Made by a program: the position numbers and the translations under genes
Source of the DNA: CAVVNP01 sp963800235
GTDB taxonomy: Bacteria; Actinomycetota; Acidimicrobiia; Acidimicrobiales; Iamiaceae
Length of the DNA stretch: 64,000 nucleotides
NCBI GenBank assembly: GCA_963800235.1
Contig: CAWDAD010000003.1
Coordinates: 868,001 to 932,000, forward strand
Direction: 5' to 3'
Notes under the pieces: generated by a model
Told to the model about the DNA's origin: nothing
The model's input: the letters and a program-made list of their open reading frames with translations, nothing else
Database searches by the model: none
In this document: one piece after another, positions 11,707 to 21,200 of the stretch
How the letters are laid out: every line of letters starts with the position of its first letter
How positions within the stretch are numbered: the stretch's first letter is position 1

Positions 11707-12180
11707 GTGCCGAGCCTGGGCAAGTCCCGCAACCAAGAGTCCCCGCCCGGGGGCGGCATCGCCGTGGTGGCCGCCGACGCCGACGAGGGCGAGATCGTCG
11801 CCCGGGTGCTCGAGGCCGCCGGTCACGAGGTCCGCCGGGCCTTCGACGTGGCCGCCGATCCCATGGTGGGCATCACCACCGACCTGCCGGCCCTGGCGCT
11901 GCTCGACCTCGGCGCCGGCGCCGCCAACCCGAACCTGCGCCTCCTGCGCGACGTCCGCGACCACCCCAACCCCACGGTCAAGAACCTGCGCGTCGTGGTG
12001 ATCGGCGCCGCCCCCGGCACCGACGCCGACGTGTGGGGCGCCGGGGCCGACGGCCTGCTGCACCGACCGGTGCGCAACGAGGACCTCGCCCGGGTCGTCG
12101 CCGAGGCGCTCGAGCGGCCCGACGCCGATCGGGCCGGTTACCGCGGCCAGGCACGGTCGGCCGCCATCGGCACGTCCTGA
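11707..12180 (+). CDS. Receiver-domain-like protein, atypical
   Basis: The 157-residue protein looks like a stand-alone response-regulator receiver fold. IAVVAADADEGEIVARVLEAAGHEV starts the domain, and a candidate phospho-acceptor Asp sits in ALALLDLG. The usual conserved Lys-Pro at the end of β5 reads HRPV, so the catalytic Lys is replaced by Arg. There is no output domain. The GTG start lies 28 nt after the EtfD-like gene on the same strand, so the two are probably co-transcribed. A role in controlling that electron-transfer step is only suggested by position. Confidence 0.55.
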   Translation: MPSLGKSRNQESPPGGGIAVVAADADEGEIVARVLEAAGHEVRRAFDVAADPMVGITTDLPALALLDLGAGAANPNLRLLRDVRDHPNPTVKNLRVVVIGAAPGTDADVWGAGADGLLHRPVRNEDLARVVAEALERPDADRAGYRGQARSAAIGTS

Positions 12181-12216
12181 CCCCTCCTGAAGGGGTCCGG
12201 CCCGAGAAATCTCGGG
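12181..12216 (+). terminator. Tandem hairpins after the receiver-like gene
   Basis: Two adjacent inverted repeats follow the stop codon. One is CCCCT/AGGGG (12181–12195, 5-nt loop); the other is CCCGAGA/TCTCGGG (12201–12216). There is no U-tract, as is common in GC-rich actinobacteria. A short tandem repeat of TCGTCCGGT follows near 12250. Confidence 0.4.
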
Positions 12217-12325
12217 ATCCGGCCGAAATCTTCGTCCCCTTCGTCCCGGATCGTCCGGTTCGTCCGGTTCGGACCTGGGCCGAACGGCCTACCTTGCCCG
12301 GCATCGAGCTGGGAGGCGCAGGACC

Positions 12326-13315
12326 ATGGCCCACAACCGATCGATCGACAGCCCGGAGCACGGCGGCCCGGTCCCGGACGGCTCCGACCCTGGACCCATC
12401 GGCGGTCAGGCCATCGTCGAGGGCGTGATGATGCGGCGGGGGCAGTGCTGGGGCGCCGCCGTCCGTCGGCCCGACGACACCATCGTCACCACCTTCCACG
12501 AGCTCCCGCCGGTGGTCGACCGCTGGCGACGGATCCCGCTGGTGCGGGGGATCGTCTCCCTCGGCGAGTCGGTGGGCCTCGGCGCCAAGGCGACCACCTG
12601 GGGGGCCCGCACCCGGGTACCCGAGGACGAGGGGGGCATGACCCGCACGGGGGTCGGCATCTCGCTCGTGGTGGCGGTCGCGCTGGCGGTCGGGGTCTTC
12701 GGGCTGGCGCCGGCCCTCGTCGCCCGAGCGGTCGGGCCGCGGAGCAGCCTGGCCTTCAACCTGGTGGAGGGCGCGCTCCGCCTGGCCCTCCTCTTCGGCT
12801 ACCTGCTCCTGCTCTCGCGGTCACCCAGCATCCGGCGCGTGTTCGCCTACCACGGCGCCGAGCACATGACCATCCACGCCTTCGAGCACGGCGTCGACCT
12901 CGAGCCGGCGTCGATCCGCCGCTTCGATCGGCGCCACCCCCGCTGCGGCACCAGCTTCCTGCTCGTCGTGGTGATGGTCGCCGTCGTCACCAACCTCTTC
13001 CTCGGCCGACCGGGCTGGCCGGTCCTGGTGGCGTCACGGCTGCTGCTCCTGCCGGTCATCGCCTCGCTCGCCTACGAGCTGATCCGCTTCGCCGGCCGCC
13101 ACCAGACCACCTGGGTCGGACGGGTCCTGATGGCGCCCGGCTACCTGCTCCAGGCCATCACCACCCGACCGCCCGACGACGATCAGATCCTGGTCGCGGT
13201 CGCCGCCCTCCGGGCTACCATCACCCGGGGGGCCGCCGATCCCCAGCCGGCGGCCCCCCTCTCCATCCCCGAGCCGGACGGCGGTCGGGCCGAGGCGATG
13301 GCGGGCGCGCGATGA
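12326..13315 (+). CDS. DUF1385 family membrane protein (YqhQ-like)
   Basis: DUF1385 hallmarks are all present: GGQAIVEGVMMR near residue 33, FAYHGAEHMTIHAFE near 172, and FDRRHPRCGTSFLL near 195. Three to four transmembrane segments lie between and after them. The conserved His, Glu and Cys residues suggest a metal site, but no biochemical function is established for the family. The start has GGGAGG upstream. The stop overlaps the next gene as ATGA, so the two are coupled. Confidence 0.88.
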   Translation: MAHNRSIDSPEHGGPVPDGSDPGPIGGQAIVEGVMMRRGQCWGAAVRRPDDTIVTTFHELPPVVDRWRRIPLVRGIVSLGESVGLGAKATTWGARTRVPEDEGGMTRTGVGISLVVAVALAVGVFGLAPALVARAVGPRSSLAFNLVEGALRLALLFGYLLLLSRSPSIRRVFAYHGAEHMTIHAFEHGVDLEPASIRRFDRRHPRCGTSFLLVVVMVAVVTNLFLGRPGWPVLVASRLLLLPVIASLAYELIRFAGRHQTTWVGRVLMAPGYLLQAITTRPPDDDQILVAVAALRATITRGAADPQPAAPLSIPEPDGGRAEAMAGAR

Positions 13316-14193
13316 CGGCGACCCGGCGTGCGGCGACCCGGGGTGCGGCGCCCCGGCTGTCGGGCACCGACGTGGCCCTGGTGCTGGTCGCCGGGGCGGT
13401 GGTGGTGGTCGAGGTGCTCCAGCTCGGCGGCCTCGTCGGGTCGTTCGAGCTCGCCGGCTACGGGCTCTCGCCGTCGATCGTCCCGGCCCTCCTGTTCCTC
13501 CCGGTGCTCGGCCGCCGGCTGCTCGGCCGCTCCCTCGACGCCCACACCGAGGTCGTCTACTGGGCGGCGGTGAGCCTGGCCCTGGCCGCGGTCGCCACCG
13601 CCTTCGTCCGCCTGGGCGACGGCACGTCGGTGCTGGCGGTGCTGATCGCCGCCACCGACGAAGAGCTCGTCTACCGGCTGGCCGTCCCCCTCGTGGTGAG
13701 CCTGGTGCTGGTGCGGTGGGGGGCCCGGCCGACCTCGGCCCGAGCGCTCGGCTTCGCCGCCGCCGGGCTGTGGTTCGTGCTCCTCCCCGGTCACCGGGCC
13801 CAGATGAGCCACGTGGCCGACGCCCTGCCCTTCCTGGCCTTCGCCGCCCTTGCCGCCCTGGTCGTCTACCGGTCCGGCAGCGTCGTGGCCGTGATCGCCA
13901 TCCACGCCTGCACCGACCTCTGCAACATCCTCACCCTGGGGCACCAGCTGGGGAACGGCGCCCGCACGGGCATCCTGCTCGCCCTGTTCCTGCTGCTCGT
14001 CATGGCCTACGGCTCGCCGAGCTCCCGCCGCTCGTCCCGCGAGATCCTCACGGCCGCCACGCACCGCGACGCGGTCGACGTGAGCCGGCTCGACGAGGTC
14101 GACGTGATCGACCTCCGCGACCCGGTCGGCGACGAGCCCGAACCGGTCGAGGCCGAGGTGGGGGTGGACGACGAGCACGTGGCGACGCGCTGA
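13312..14193 (+). CDS. CPBP-family intramembrane protease-like protein
   Basis: The 293-residue protein has about seven hydrophobic segments. The EExxxR motif of CPBP (Rce1-like) intramembrane metalloproteases is seen as EELVYR near residue 118, and a downstream AIHACTDL segment could supply the second metal ligand. The C-terminal ~60 residues are acidic and soluble. It starts in a 4-nt overlap with the DUF1385 gene. The substrate is unknown, and homology is weak enough that it could be a non-proteolytic member. Confidence 0.6.
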   Translation: MTATRRAATRGAAPRLSGTDVALVLVAGAVVVVEVLQLGGLVGSFELAGYGLSPSIVPALLFLPVLGRRLLGRSLDAHTEVVYWAAVSLALAAVATAFVRLGDGTSVLAVLIAATDEELVYRLAVPLVVSLVLVRWGARPTSARALGFAAAGLWFVLLPGHRAQMSHVADALPFLAFAALAALVVYRSGSVVAVIAIHACTDLCNILTLGHQLGNGARTGILLALFLLLVMAYGSPSSRRSSREILTAATHRDAVDVSRLDEVDVIDLRDPVGDEPEPVEAEVGVDDEHVATR

Positions 14194-14287
14194 CCGGATC
14201 GGGCCGCGCGGGCGCCGCGGAACAACCGCGCGCCGCCTCGGGCTAGCCTCCCGCGCCGCTGCTGGCGTCAGAGGGGGAACGACAACC

Positions 14288-16648
14288 GTGCGAGGACCGA
14301 CACACCGCCAAGGGTCGCTGCACCGCATCCGGGTCGTCGGTCTGCTGGCCGTCCTCGCCCTCGTGGTGACGGTGGGCGCCTGCGTGGTCGACCCCAACGC
14401 CCAGGTCCAGGCCTTCGCCAGCGTCGGGCAGATCCGGGTCGACGGCCAGCCCGCCGGGGCGAGGCTGCAGGTCCTCGACGGCAACGGGCGGGTGGTCCCG
14501 TCGGTCGACGTGGGCGGCGACACGGTGCTCACCCGCACCGCCGACGCCAACGGCCACGTCATCTTCCGGTACCTGCCGCCGGGCAACGGCTACACGGTCC
14601 GCCGGGTCGACGTCGACGGCGTGAAGCCGTCGGAGCCGGTGTCGGTGCTGGCCATGAACCAGACGCCGAACCCGGGCCTGTACCGGAACCAGTCGCTGCA
14701 GACGAGCGGCTACAACGGCACCGCCACCGAGGGCTACGGCTACTTCGTCACCCGCGACGGCACCCTGCTCTCCTACACGGTCCGGCTGCCCGGCCCCGCC
14801 GACAAGGGCCCGTACCCCACGCTGATCGAGTACTCCGGCTACAGCCCCGCCGATCCCGACAACCCCCAGCCGAGCGAGCAGATCGCCGGCCTGCTCGGCT
14901 TCGCCACCGTCGGCATCAACATCCGCGGCACCGGCTGCTCGGGCGGCGACTACCAGTTCTTCGAGCAGCTGCAGAGCACCGACGGCTACGACGCGGTCGA
15001 GACCGTGGCCGCCCAGCCGTGGGTGCTCAACCACAAGGTCGGCATGGTCGGCATCTCCTACCCCGGCATCAGCCAGCTCTTCGTGGGCCAGACCCAGCCC
15101 CCGAGCCTGGCCGCCCTCGCTCCGCTGTCGGTGCTCGACGACAGCTACCAGGCCACGCTGTACCCGGGCGGCATCTTCAACAACGGCTTCGCCCTGAGCT
15201 GGGTCACCGAGCGGGTCAACGACGGCAAGTCGGCCCTGCCCGTGCCGCCCGGCCAGCAGCGCGGCGGCCAGGGTTGGGCCCAGAAGCGGATCGACAACGG
15301 CGACCAGGTGTGCGCCGCCAACCAGTCGATGCGCAGCCAGAACCCCGACATGCTCGGCATCATCGAGCACCACCCGTACTACCCGACCGAGTACGACCTC
15401 GGCCGGGCGCTCGCGCCGCGGACCTTCGTCGACAAGATCAACGTCCCGGTCTTCCTGGCCGGCGCGTGGGAGGACGACCAGACCGGCGGGCACTTCCCGA
15501 ACATGCTCCACGACTTCACCAGCGCGCCGGTCAAGAAGTTCACCATCGTGAACGGCAACCACACCGAGGCCCTGATCCCCGCCATCCTCAGCCGGTGGCT
15601 CGAGTTCCTGCAGTTCTACGTGGCCCACCAGGTGCCCGACGGCTCGACGCTGCGCACCATCGGGCCGCTGATCGAGCAGCAGGTGCTGAGCTCGGCCGGA
15701 CCGGTGCCCGTCCCGTTCCCGCAGGACCGCTTCACCGGCATGACCTACGACCAGGCGCTCGCCGCCTACCAGGCCGAGCCGTCGGTGCGGTTGCTGTTCG
15801 ACTCCGGCGGTGCGCCGGGCTACGACCCGGGTCTGCCGGCGACGGGGTTCGAGGCCGACTTCAACCAGTGGCCGCTCGGCAACGCCATCACGCCGACCCG
15901 CTGGTACTTCGGGGCCAACGGCACGCTGACCCCCACCGCACCGACGGCGGCGAACGGCGCTCCCGACACGGTCGACAGCTACACGTCCGACCCGTCGGTC
16001 CGTCCCCGCTTCGACTTCAGCGGCGGCACGAGCGACACCTGGCGCCAGCTCCCGAACTGGAACTGGACCCCGGTGGTCGACGGCAACGCGCTGTCCTACG
16101 TCACCGACCCGTTGGCGTCGAACACGGTCATCGCGGGCAACGGCAGCGTCGACCTGTGGCTGCGGTCCTCCGCCGCGGACACCGACCTGCAGGTCACGGT
16201 CAGCGAGGTCCGGCCCGACGGCAAGGAGACCTACGTCCAGAACGGCTGGCTCCGCGCCAGCCACCGCGCCCTCGACCCGACCCGCACCACCGAGCTGCGC
16301 CCGGTGCACACCGACCTGCAGGCCGACGCCGCCAACCTGCCCGCCGACCAGTTCACGCCGATGCGGATCGAGCTGTTCCCCTTCGGCCACGCCTTCCGGG
16401 CCGGCTCGCGCCTGCGCATCACCATCGAGGCCCCCGGCGGCGACCGGCCGTTCTGGGGCTTCGACACGCTGCCGGGCACGCCGCTGAACTCGGTGGCGCG
16501 GACGAGCGACATGCCGTCGTCGGTCGTGCTGCCGGTCGTCCCCTCGATCGGCGTCCCGACCCCGCTGCCGGCCTGCCCCGGCCTGCGGGGCGAGCCGTGC
16601 CGCACCTACCAGGCCATCACCAACCAGACCAACACCGCCTCGCCCTGA
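14288..16648 (+). CDS. Secreted CocE/NonD-type hydrolase lipoprotein
   Basis: The protein is related to the X-Pro dipeptidyl-peptidase/cocaine esterase (S15) family. It has an N-terminal signal with lipobox VGAC (Cys about residue 32) and a small β-domain resembling carboxypeptidase-regulatory repeats near 45–110. The α/β-hydrolase core has the nucleophile elbow GISYPG (Ser about 256), Asp in GAWEDD and His in NGNHTE. A C-terminal jelly-roll domain completes the family layout. It is probably anchored outside the membrane and cleaves acyl-peptide or ester substrates of unknown identity. The GTG start has GAGGGGG upstream. A TAGCCT hexamer at 14244–14249 may be its -10 element. Confidence 0.82.
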   Translation: MRGPTHRQGSLHRIRVVGLLAVLALVVTVGACVVDPNAQVQAFASVGQIRVDGQPAGARLQVLDGNGRVVPSVDVGGDTVLTRTADANGHVIFRYLPPGNGYTVRRVDVDGVKPSEPVSVLAMNQTPNPGLYRNQSLQTSGYNGTATEGYGYFVTRDGTLLSYTVRLPGPADKGPYPTLIEYSGYSPADPDNPQPSEQIAGLLGFATVGINIRGTGCSGGDYQFFEQLQSTDGYDAVETVAAQPWVLNHKVGMVGISYPGISQLFVGQTQPPSLAALAPLSVLDDSYQATLYPGGIFNNGFALSWVTERVNDGKSALPVPPGQQRGGQGWAQKRIDNGDQVCAANQSMRSQNPDMLGIIEHHPYYPTEYDLGRALAPRTFVDKINVPVFLAGAWEDDQTGGHFPNMLHDFTSAPVKKFTIVNGNHTEALIPAILSRWLEFLQFYVAHQVPDGSTLRTIGPLIEQQVLSSAGPVPVPFPQDRFTGMTYDQALAAYQAEPSVRLLFDSGGAPGYDPGLPATGFEADFNQWPLGNAITPTRWYFGANGTLTPTAPTAANGAPDTVDSYTSDPSVRPRFDFSGGTSDTWRQLPNWNWTPVVDGNALSYVTDPLASNTVIAGNGSVDLWLRSSAADTDLQVTVSEVRPDGKETYVQNGWLRASHRALDPTRTTELRPVHTDLQADAANLPADQFTPMRIELFPFGHAFRAGSRLRITIEAPGGDRPFWGFDTLPGTPLNSVARTSDMPSSVVLPVVPSIGVPTPLPACPGLRGEPCRTYQAITNQTNTASP

Positions 16649-16740
16649 CGCCGCCGGCGCGTGCGGCGTCGCGGCCGACGGCCGGTCGAGCACCGTCGAC
16701 CTGCGGTCTGTCCGGTCCGGTAGGGTCAGCGGTCCACCTC

Positions 16741-16811
16741 GCGGGTGTAGTTCAGAGGCAGAACATCAGCTTCCCAAGCTGAGAACGAGGGTTCGATTCC
16801 CTTCACCCGCT
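16741..16811 (+). tRNA. tRNA-Gly (CCC)
   Basis: The acceptor stem GCGGGTG pairs with CACCCGC. The anticodon stem TCAGC/GCTGA encloses the loop TTCCCAA with anticodon CCC, and the T-arm is AGGG TTCGATT CCCT. The discriminator is T and no CCA is encoded. A TAGGGT hexamer about 15 nt upstream may be its -10 element. Confidence 0.95.
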
Positions 16812-17005
16812 CTCGCCGAGAACCTCCCGGTCCGGACCGGTCGACGACCGTGGGTTCACTTCGGACGATCCGGTCCGATGGTCACGCATGCCAGCGGGGA
16901 CCGGAGCGCCGACCATCGTCGCGGAGGGGCTGACCATCGCCGAAGCTGGTCCCTCCCCGGGGCTGACCGCCCGGGGTGAGGAGGTCCGCGGTCGGCGGGC
17001 CCTAC

Positions 17006-17215
17006 TCAGACGCCGTCGGCGCGGAACAACGGGCTCCGGGGACCGAGCAGCAGCCCGAGCACGACCACGGCCACCTCGGCGCCGAACACCACCCCCGTCG
17101 CCAGGACGCCGGCCAGGCCGAGCACCAGCACGGCGATCGCGGCGACGAGCAGCACGATGTTGGCCGTGCGCCGCCAAGGTTCCATCCCGGACATCTGCTC
17201 GCTGAAGGAGGCCAT
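17006..17215 (-). CDS. Small two-helix membrane protein, unknown
   Basis: This 69-residue protein has two predicted transmembrane helices, NIVLLVAAIAVLVLGLAGVLA and a second from VVFGAEVAVVVLGLLLG, with short soluble ends. I do not recognise the family. The ATG has TAGGCT nine bases upstream and no Shine–Dalgarno, matching the leaderless pattern. It stands alone between tRNA-Gly and the carbonic anhydrase gene. Confidence 0.5.
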   Translation of the reverse strand: MASFSEQMSGMEPWRRTANIVLLVAAIAVLVLGLAGVLATGVVFGAEVAVVVLGLLLGPRSPLFRADGV

Positions 17216-17324
17216 GGCGGACGGAGCCTAGGGAGGCGGTCCGAACCGGAGGCGGATCCGTTGCCATCGCCGACCGACTGCCGCACCCGAGGGGGCCCGG
17301 GCCGGCCCGACCGGCCCGGCGCCG

Positions 17325-17807
17325 TCAGCGCTCGCGGCGCTCGATCTCGGTGACGGCGCCGCTGTCGACGTCGTAGAGGAAGGCGGCCACGGCCCGGATG
17401 CGGTCGAGGTACGGCGTCGAGGTGAGCAGCTCGACGTCGGCCCGCAGCGCGGCCTCGTGGTCGCCGATGGCGCGGAACTCGAGGTCGGCACCGATGTCGC
17501 GGCGGAGCTCCTCGTCGGTCGACCCGCTCAACCCGCAGCGGGTGTGCTCCATGACCACCACCGTGTCGACCCCGAGCTTGTGGGTCGAGAGGGCGAGGCT
17601 GCGGAGCACGTCCTCGGTGACGCGCCCGCCGGCGTTGCGGATGATGTGGGCCTGGCCGCGGGCGAGGCCGAGCACCGCCAGCGGCTCGATGCGGGTGTCC
17701 ATGCAGGTCACCACCGCCACCTTGCGGGACGGCTCGGCGCCGAGCTCCTCGAGGTCGGTCTCGGCGTGGGCCTGGTTGCCGGTCAGCAGTTCGTCGATGG
17801 TCGCCAT
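17325..17807 (-). CDS. Beta-class carbonic anhydrase
   Basis: The enzyme interconverts CO2 and bicarbonate. The zinc and catalytic residues of the β class are in place: C35 and the D37–R39 dyad in CMDTRI, then H88 and C91 in HTRCG. At 160 residues it resembles the short actinobacterial form such as M. tuberculosis Rv1284. I chose the ATG at 17807 over an upstream start at 17834 because the family begins with this helix and a TAGCCA hexamer lies 8 nt before it. Confidence 0.88.
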   Translation of the reverse strand: MATIDELLTGNQAHAETDLEELGAEPSRKVAVVTCMDTRIEPLAVLGLARGQAHIIRNAGGRVTEDVLRSLALSTHKLGVDTVVVMEHTRCGLSGSTDEELRRDIGADLEFRAIGDHEAALRADVELLTSTPYLDRIRAVAAFLYDVDSGAVTEIERRER

Positions 17808-17859
17808 CGCCGCCCTGGCTAGGCGCCCGCCCACCCCTCACGCAAGACGGGTCCCCCGG

Positions 17860-18204
17860 TCAGAGGTCGTCGTCGTCGGCCGGCGGCTCGGCGAGCAGGC
17901 CACCCGCCGCCGCCAGGGCGGTGGCGATGCCGGCCGCCCGCTCGACGGCAGCGGCCAGGTAGTACGAGGCCGCCGTGCTGTTGGCCTGCAACGGAGGGTC
18001 GCCGAGCGAGGTGAGCACCACCGTCGGATCGCCGGCCGGCACGATCGGCTCGGGGTCGGCCAGCTTGGGCACCGGGCGCCAGAGGTCGACTTGCTTCTTC
18101 GGGCCGCGGCGTCGCCGCTGGCTCTTGCGGCCCCCGCCCTGCTGGTTCTTCCGGCCCTGGCCCTGCTGGCCCTTGCCGTGCTGGCCCGGCGACGAGTCGG
18201 CCAT
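17860..18204 (-). CDS. Hypothetical protein coupled to the SNF2 helicase
   Basis: The 114-residue protein has a basic, Gln/Gly/Lys-rich disordered N-terminus (residues 1–38), a short middle region containing VDLWRPVPKL, an Ala-rich helix and an acidic DDDDL end. I do not recognise it. Its ATG overlaps the helicase stop by one base (TGATG), so it is translated with the helicase and may assist it. The charged tail suggests nucleic-acid contact, which is inference. Confidence 0.55.
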   Translation of the reverse strand: MADSSPGQHGKGQQGQGRKNQQGGGRKSQRRRRGPKKQVDLWRPVPKLADPEPIVPAGDPTVVLTSLGDPPLQANSTAASYYLAAAVERAAGIATALAAAGGLLAEPPADDDDL

Positions 18205-21200
18205 CACGACCTCCCGGCGGCCACGCCGACCCGCTCGTCGCCGTCGCCCCCGGACCGGCGGCCGTTGCCGTTGGTCGCACCGGACGAGCCGTTGGTCGTG
18301 CCCGACCCGTCGGCGCCGCCCCGGGGCTCGTCGTCGTCCGAAGGGGTGCCGTCGGAACCGGGCTCGGCGTCGTCGTCGGTGAGCAGGGTGTCGGGTCGCA
18401 GGCCGAGGGCCAGCTTGAGCTGGTTGGTGTCGAGGTCGGACAGCGAGCTCGACTTGGGCAGCACGAGGTCGGCGACGTGGCGCTTGCCGGCCACGACCTC
18501 CTCGACCCGCTCGTCGACGGTGCCGGGGCAGACCAGCCGGTGCGACACCACGGTGCGGGTCTGGCCGATCCGCCACGCCCGGTCGCGGGCCTGGTCCTCG
18601 ACCGCCGGGTTCCACCAGCGGTCGTAGAGCACCACGTGGCTGGCGGCGGTCAGGTTCAGGCCGGTGCCGCCCGCCTTGAGGGACAGCACCAGGGCGCCGG
18701 GGCCGGTGCCCGCCTGGAACTCCTGCACGATCTTGTCGCGGGCCCCCCGGGCGAGCCCGCCGTGGTAGCAGGCGATGGGGACGCCGGTCTTGGTGGTGAG
18801 GTGGTCGGCCAGCCGCTTGCCCCACTCCGCGAAGTGGGTGAACACGAGCAGCCGCTCGCCGTTGCCGAACACCGCCTCGACGATCTCCTCGAGCCGGGTG
18901 AGCTTGCCGGACCGGCCGTCGAGCGGACGGCCGTCGTCCTGGTAGTTCGACGGGTGGTTGCAGATCTGCTTGAGGGCGGTGATGGCGGCCAGGATCGCCC
19001 CCTGCTTGGGCTGGTCGGCGGTGGTGCCGCCGGTGACCAGGTCGTTCAGCACCGCCTGGTAGAGCCCGATCTGCTCGGGCGTCATGGTGCAGTGGTCGAG
19101 CTGGTCGATGCGGTCGGGGAGCTCGGCGGCCACGATGGGTTCGGCCTTGGTGCGACGGAACACGAGCAGCCCGTTCAGCGCGCGGAGGGCGGCCTCGCCC
19201 TCGCCGGAGAGCTGGGCGATGAAGGTCGAGCGGGTGCCCACCAGGCCCGGGTTGGTGAAGTCGAGCAGCGACCACAGGTCGCCCAGGCCGTTCTCGATCG
19301 GCGTGCCGGTCAGCGCCACCTTGGTGCCGGCGGGGATCCGGCGGAGCTGCTGGCTGGTCTCGTTGGCGGTGTTCTTGATGGCCTGGGCCTCGTCGAGCAC
19401 CAGGCGGGTCCAGGTGTGCTGGGACAGCACCTCGACATCGCGCACCGCGGTGCCGTACGTGGTGATGACCACGTCGGCACCGAGCACCTCCGACTCGAAG
19501 TCCTCGGCCGAGGCCCGCAGCTGGCCGTGGTGCACGACGACGTCGAGGTCCGGGGCGAACCGAGCCGTCTCCGCCGCCCAGTTGCCGACCACCGCCGGCG
19601 GGGCGATCACCAGCGCCGGGCCGTCGCCGGCGCGGCGGGCCAGGTGGGCCAGCACGGTCGGCGTCTTGCCGAGGCCCATGTCGAGGGCCAGGCACCCCCC
19701 CAGCCCGACGGTGTCGAGGAAGCCGAGCCAGGCCAGCGCCTCGGCCTGGTAGCCGCGCAGCTCGCCGTCGAACCCCTCGGGCCGCGACACCGCCTCGGTG
19801 GGGGCGGCCTCGGCCTTGCGCAGCAGGTCGGTGGCCCAGCCCTCACCCTCGACCTGCAGGCCGCCGGCCAGGGGCGAGCCCTCGAGGCCGACGGACTGCC
19901 GCAGGATCTCGGCGCCGGTCATCCGGGTGGTGGAGGCCCGCTCGGCGAGCGCGGCGGCCGCCTCCTTCAGGTCGGCCCGGTCGAGCTCGACCCAGCGCCC
20001 GCCGGAGCGGACGAGGGGCTTGGCCTCGGCGGCCAGCTTGGCGACCTCGGCGGCGGAGAGCTCGACGTCGCCGAACACCGCCGACCAGCGCACGTCGCTC
20101 AGCTGGTGGGCGCCCACCACCGAGTCGCCCATCGGCTCGGTGAACAGGCGCAGCCCGGGCTTGGGCTTGCGTCGCGACAGCGACGGCACCCGGACGTCGA
20201 AGCCGGCGGCCTCGATCTTGGGGCCGGTCTCGGTCATCAGCTCCCAGGCCTCGGGCTGGCTGAGGTACACCTGGCCCCGCCGGATCATGCCGGGCCGCAG
20301 CAGCACCGGGCAGATGCGCTCGAGGCGGGCCAGCTCGTCGGCCAGCGGCTTGGTGCCCTCGCTGTCGCCCAGGGCCAGCTCGATCGGCAGCAGGTTGCCC
20401 TCGGCCCCTCGGCCGAGGACCTGCAGGAACCAGGCGTCGCCGCGGTCGGGCGGGTCGAGCTGCAGCACGAGCTCCGGCCGGCGGCGGTCGAGCACCGGCT
20501 TGGCCCAGCGGTCGAGCCGCTTGGACACCTCGGCGCCGGCGGCGAGGGGGGCCTCGAAGCTCGAGCCGTCGAGCCGGGTCATGAACGCCTCGGCCACCGA
20601 CGCGGTGGAGGTGGTGGTGGGCGGCGGGGCGGGCAGCTCGAGGCGGCTGGTGGCCTCGCCGACGATGGCCGCCACCACCGCGCCCAGGATCTCGAGGGTC
20701 ACCGCCCGCGGCTCGGCGTTGGCCAGGGCCACCACCGGGCCCGGCATGGCGGCGGCGAAGCGCTCGATCTCCTCGTCGCCGACCAGCGCCGGCAGCCAGC
20801 GCACCGACAGCTCGAGGCTGCGGCCCTGACGCCGCTTCGAGCTGCGCAACGTGGGGGCGACCGCCCCCTTGGCGACCAGGCGGACCGCGCAGGCGGCGAC
20901 CTGGCCGATCCAGGTCACGCTGGCGCCGACCCCCTCGCGGCCGAGCCCACCCGCCACCGAGACCAGCCACCCGAGCGACTCGGCCACGGGGATGGCCAGC
21001 GCCGGCGCCTTGGCGCCGATGGGCAGCGGGACCCCGCTGTGGGCGATCCAGCCGACCGGCGGGCCACCGATGGCCTCGAGCCGATCGGACAGCCCGTCGT
21101 TGCTCGCCGGCGGCGTGCCCGGGCCGGCGGCCCACACCACGACCTGGCCGGCCGACCACGACGCCTGCAGCCGGACCTCGCCGTCGGGGTCGGCCACCAC

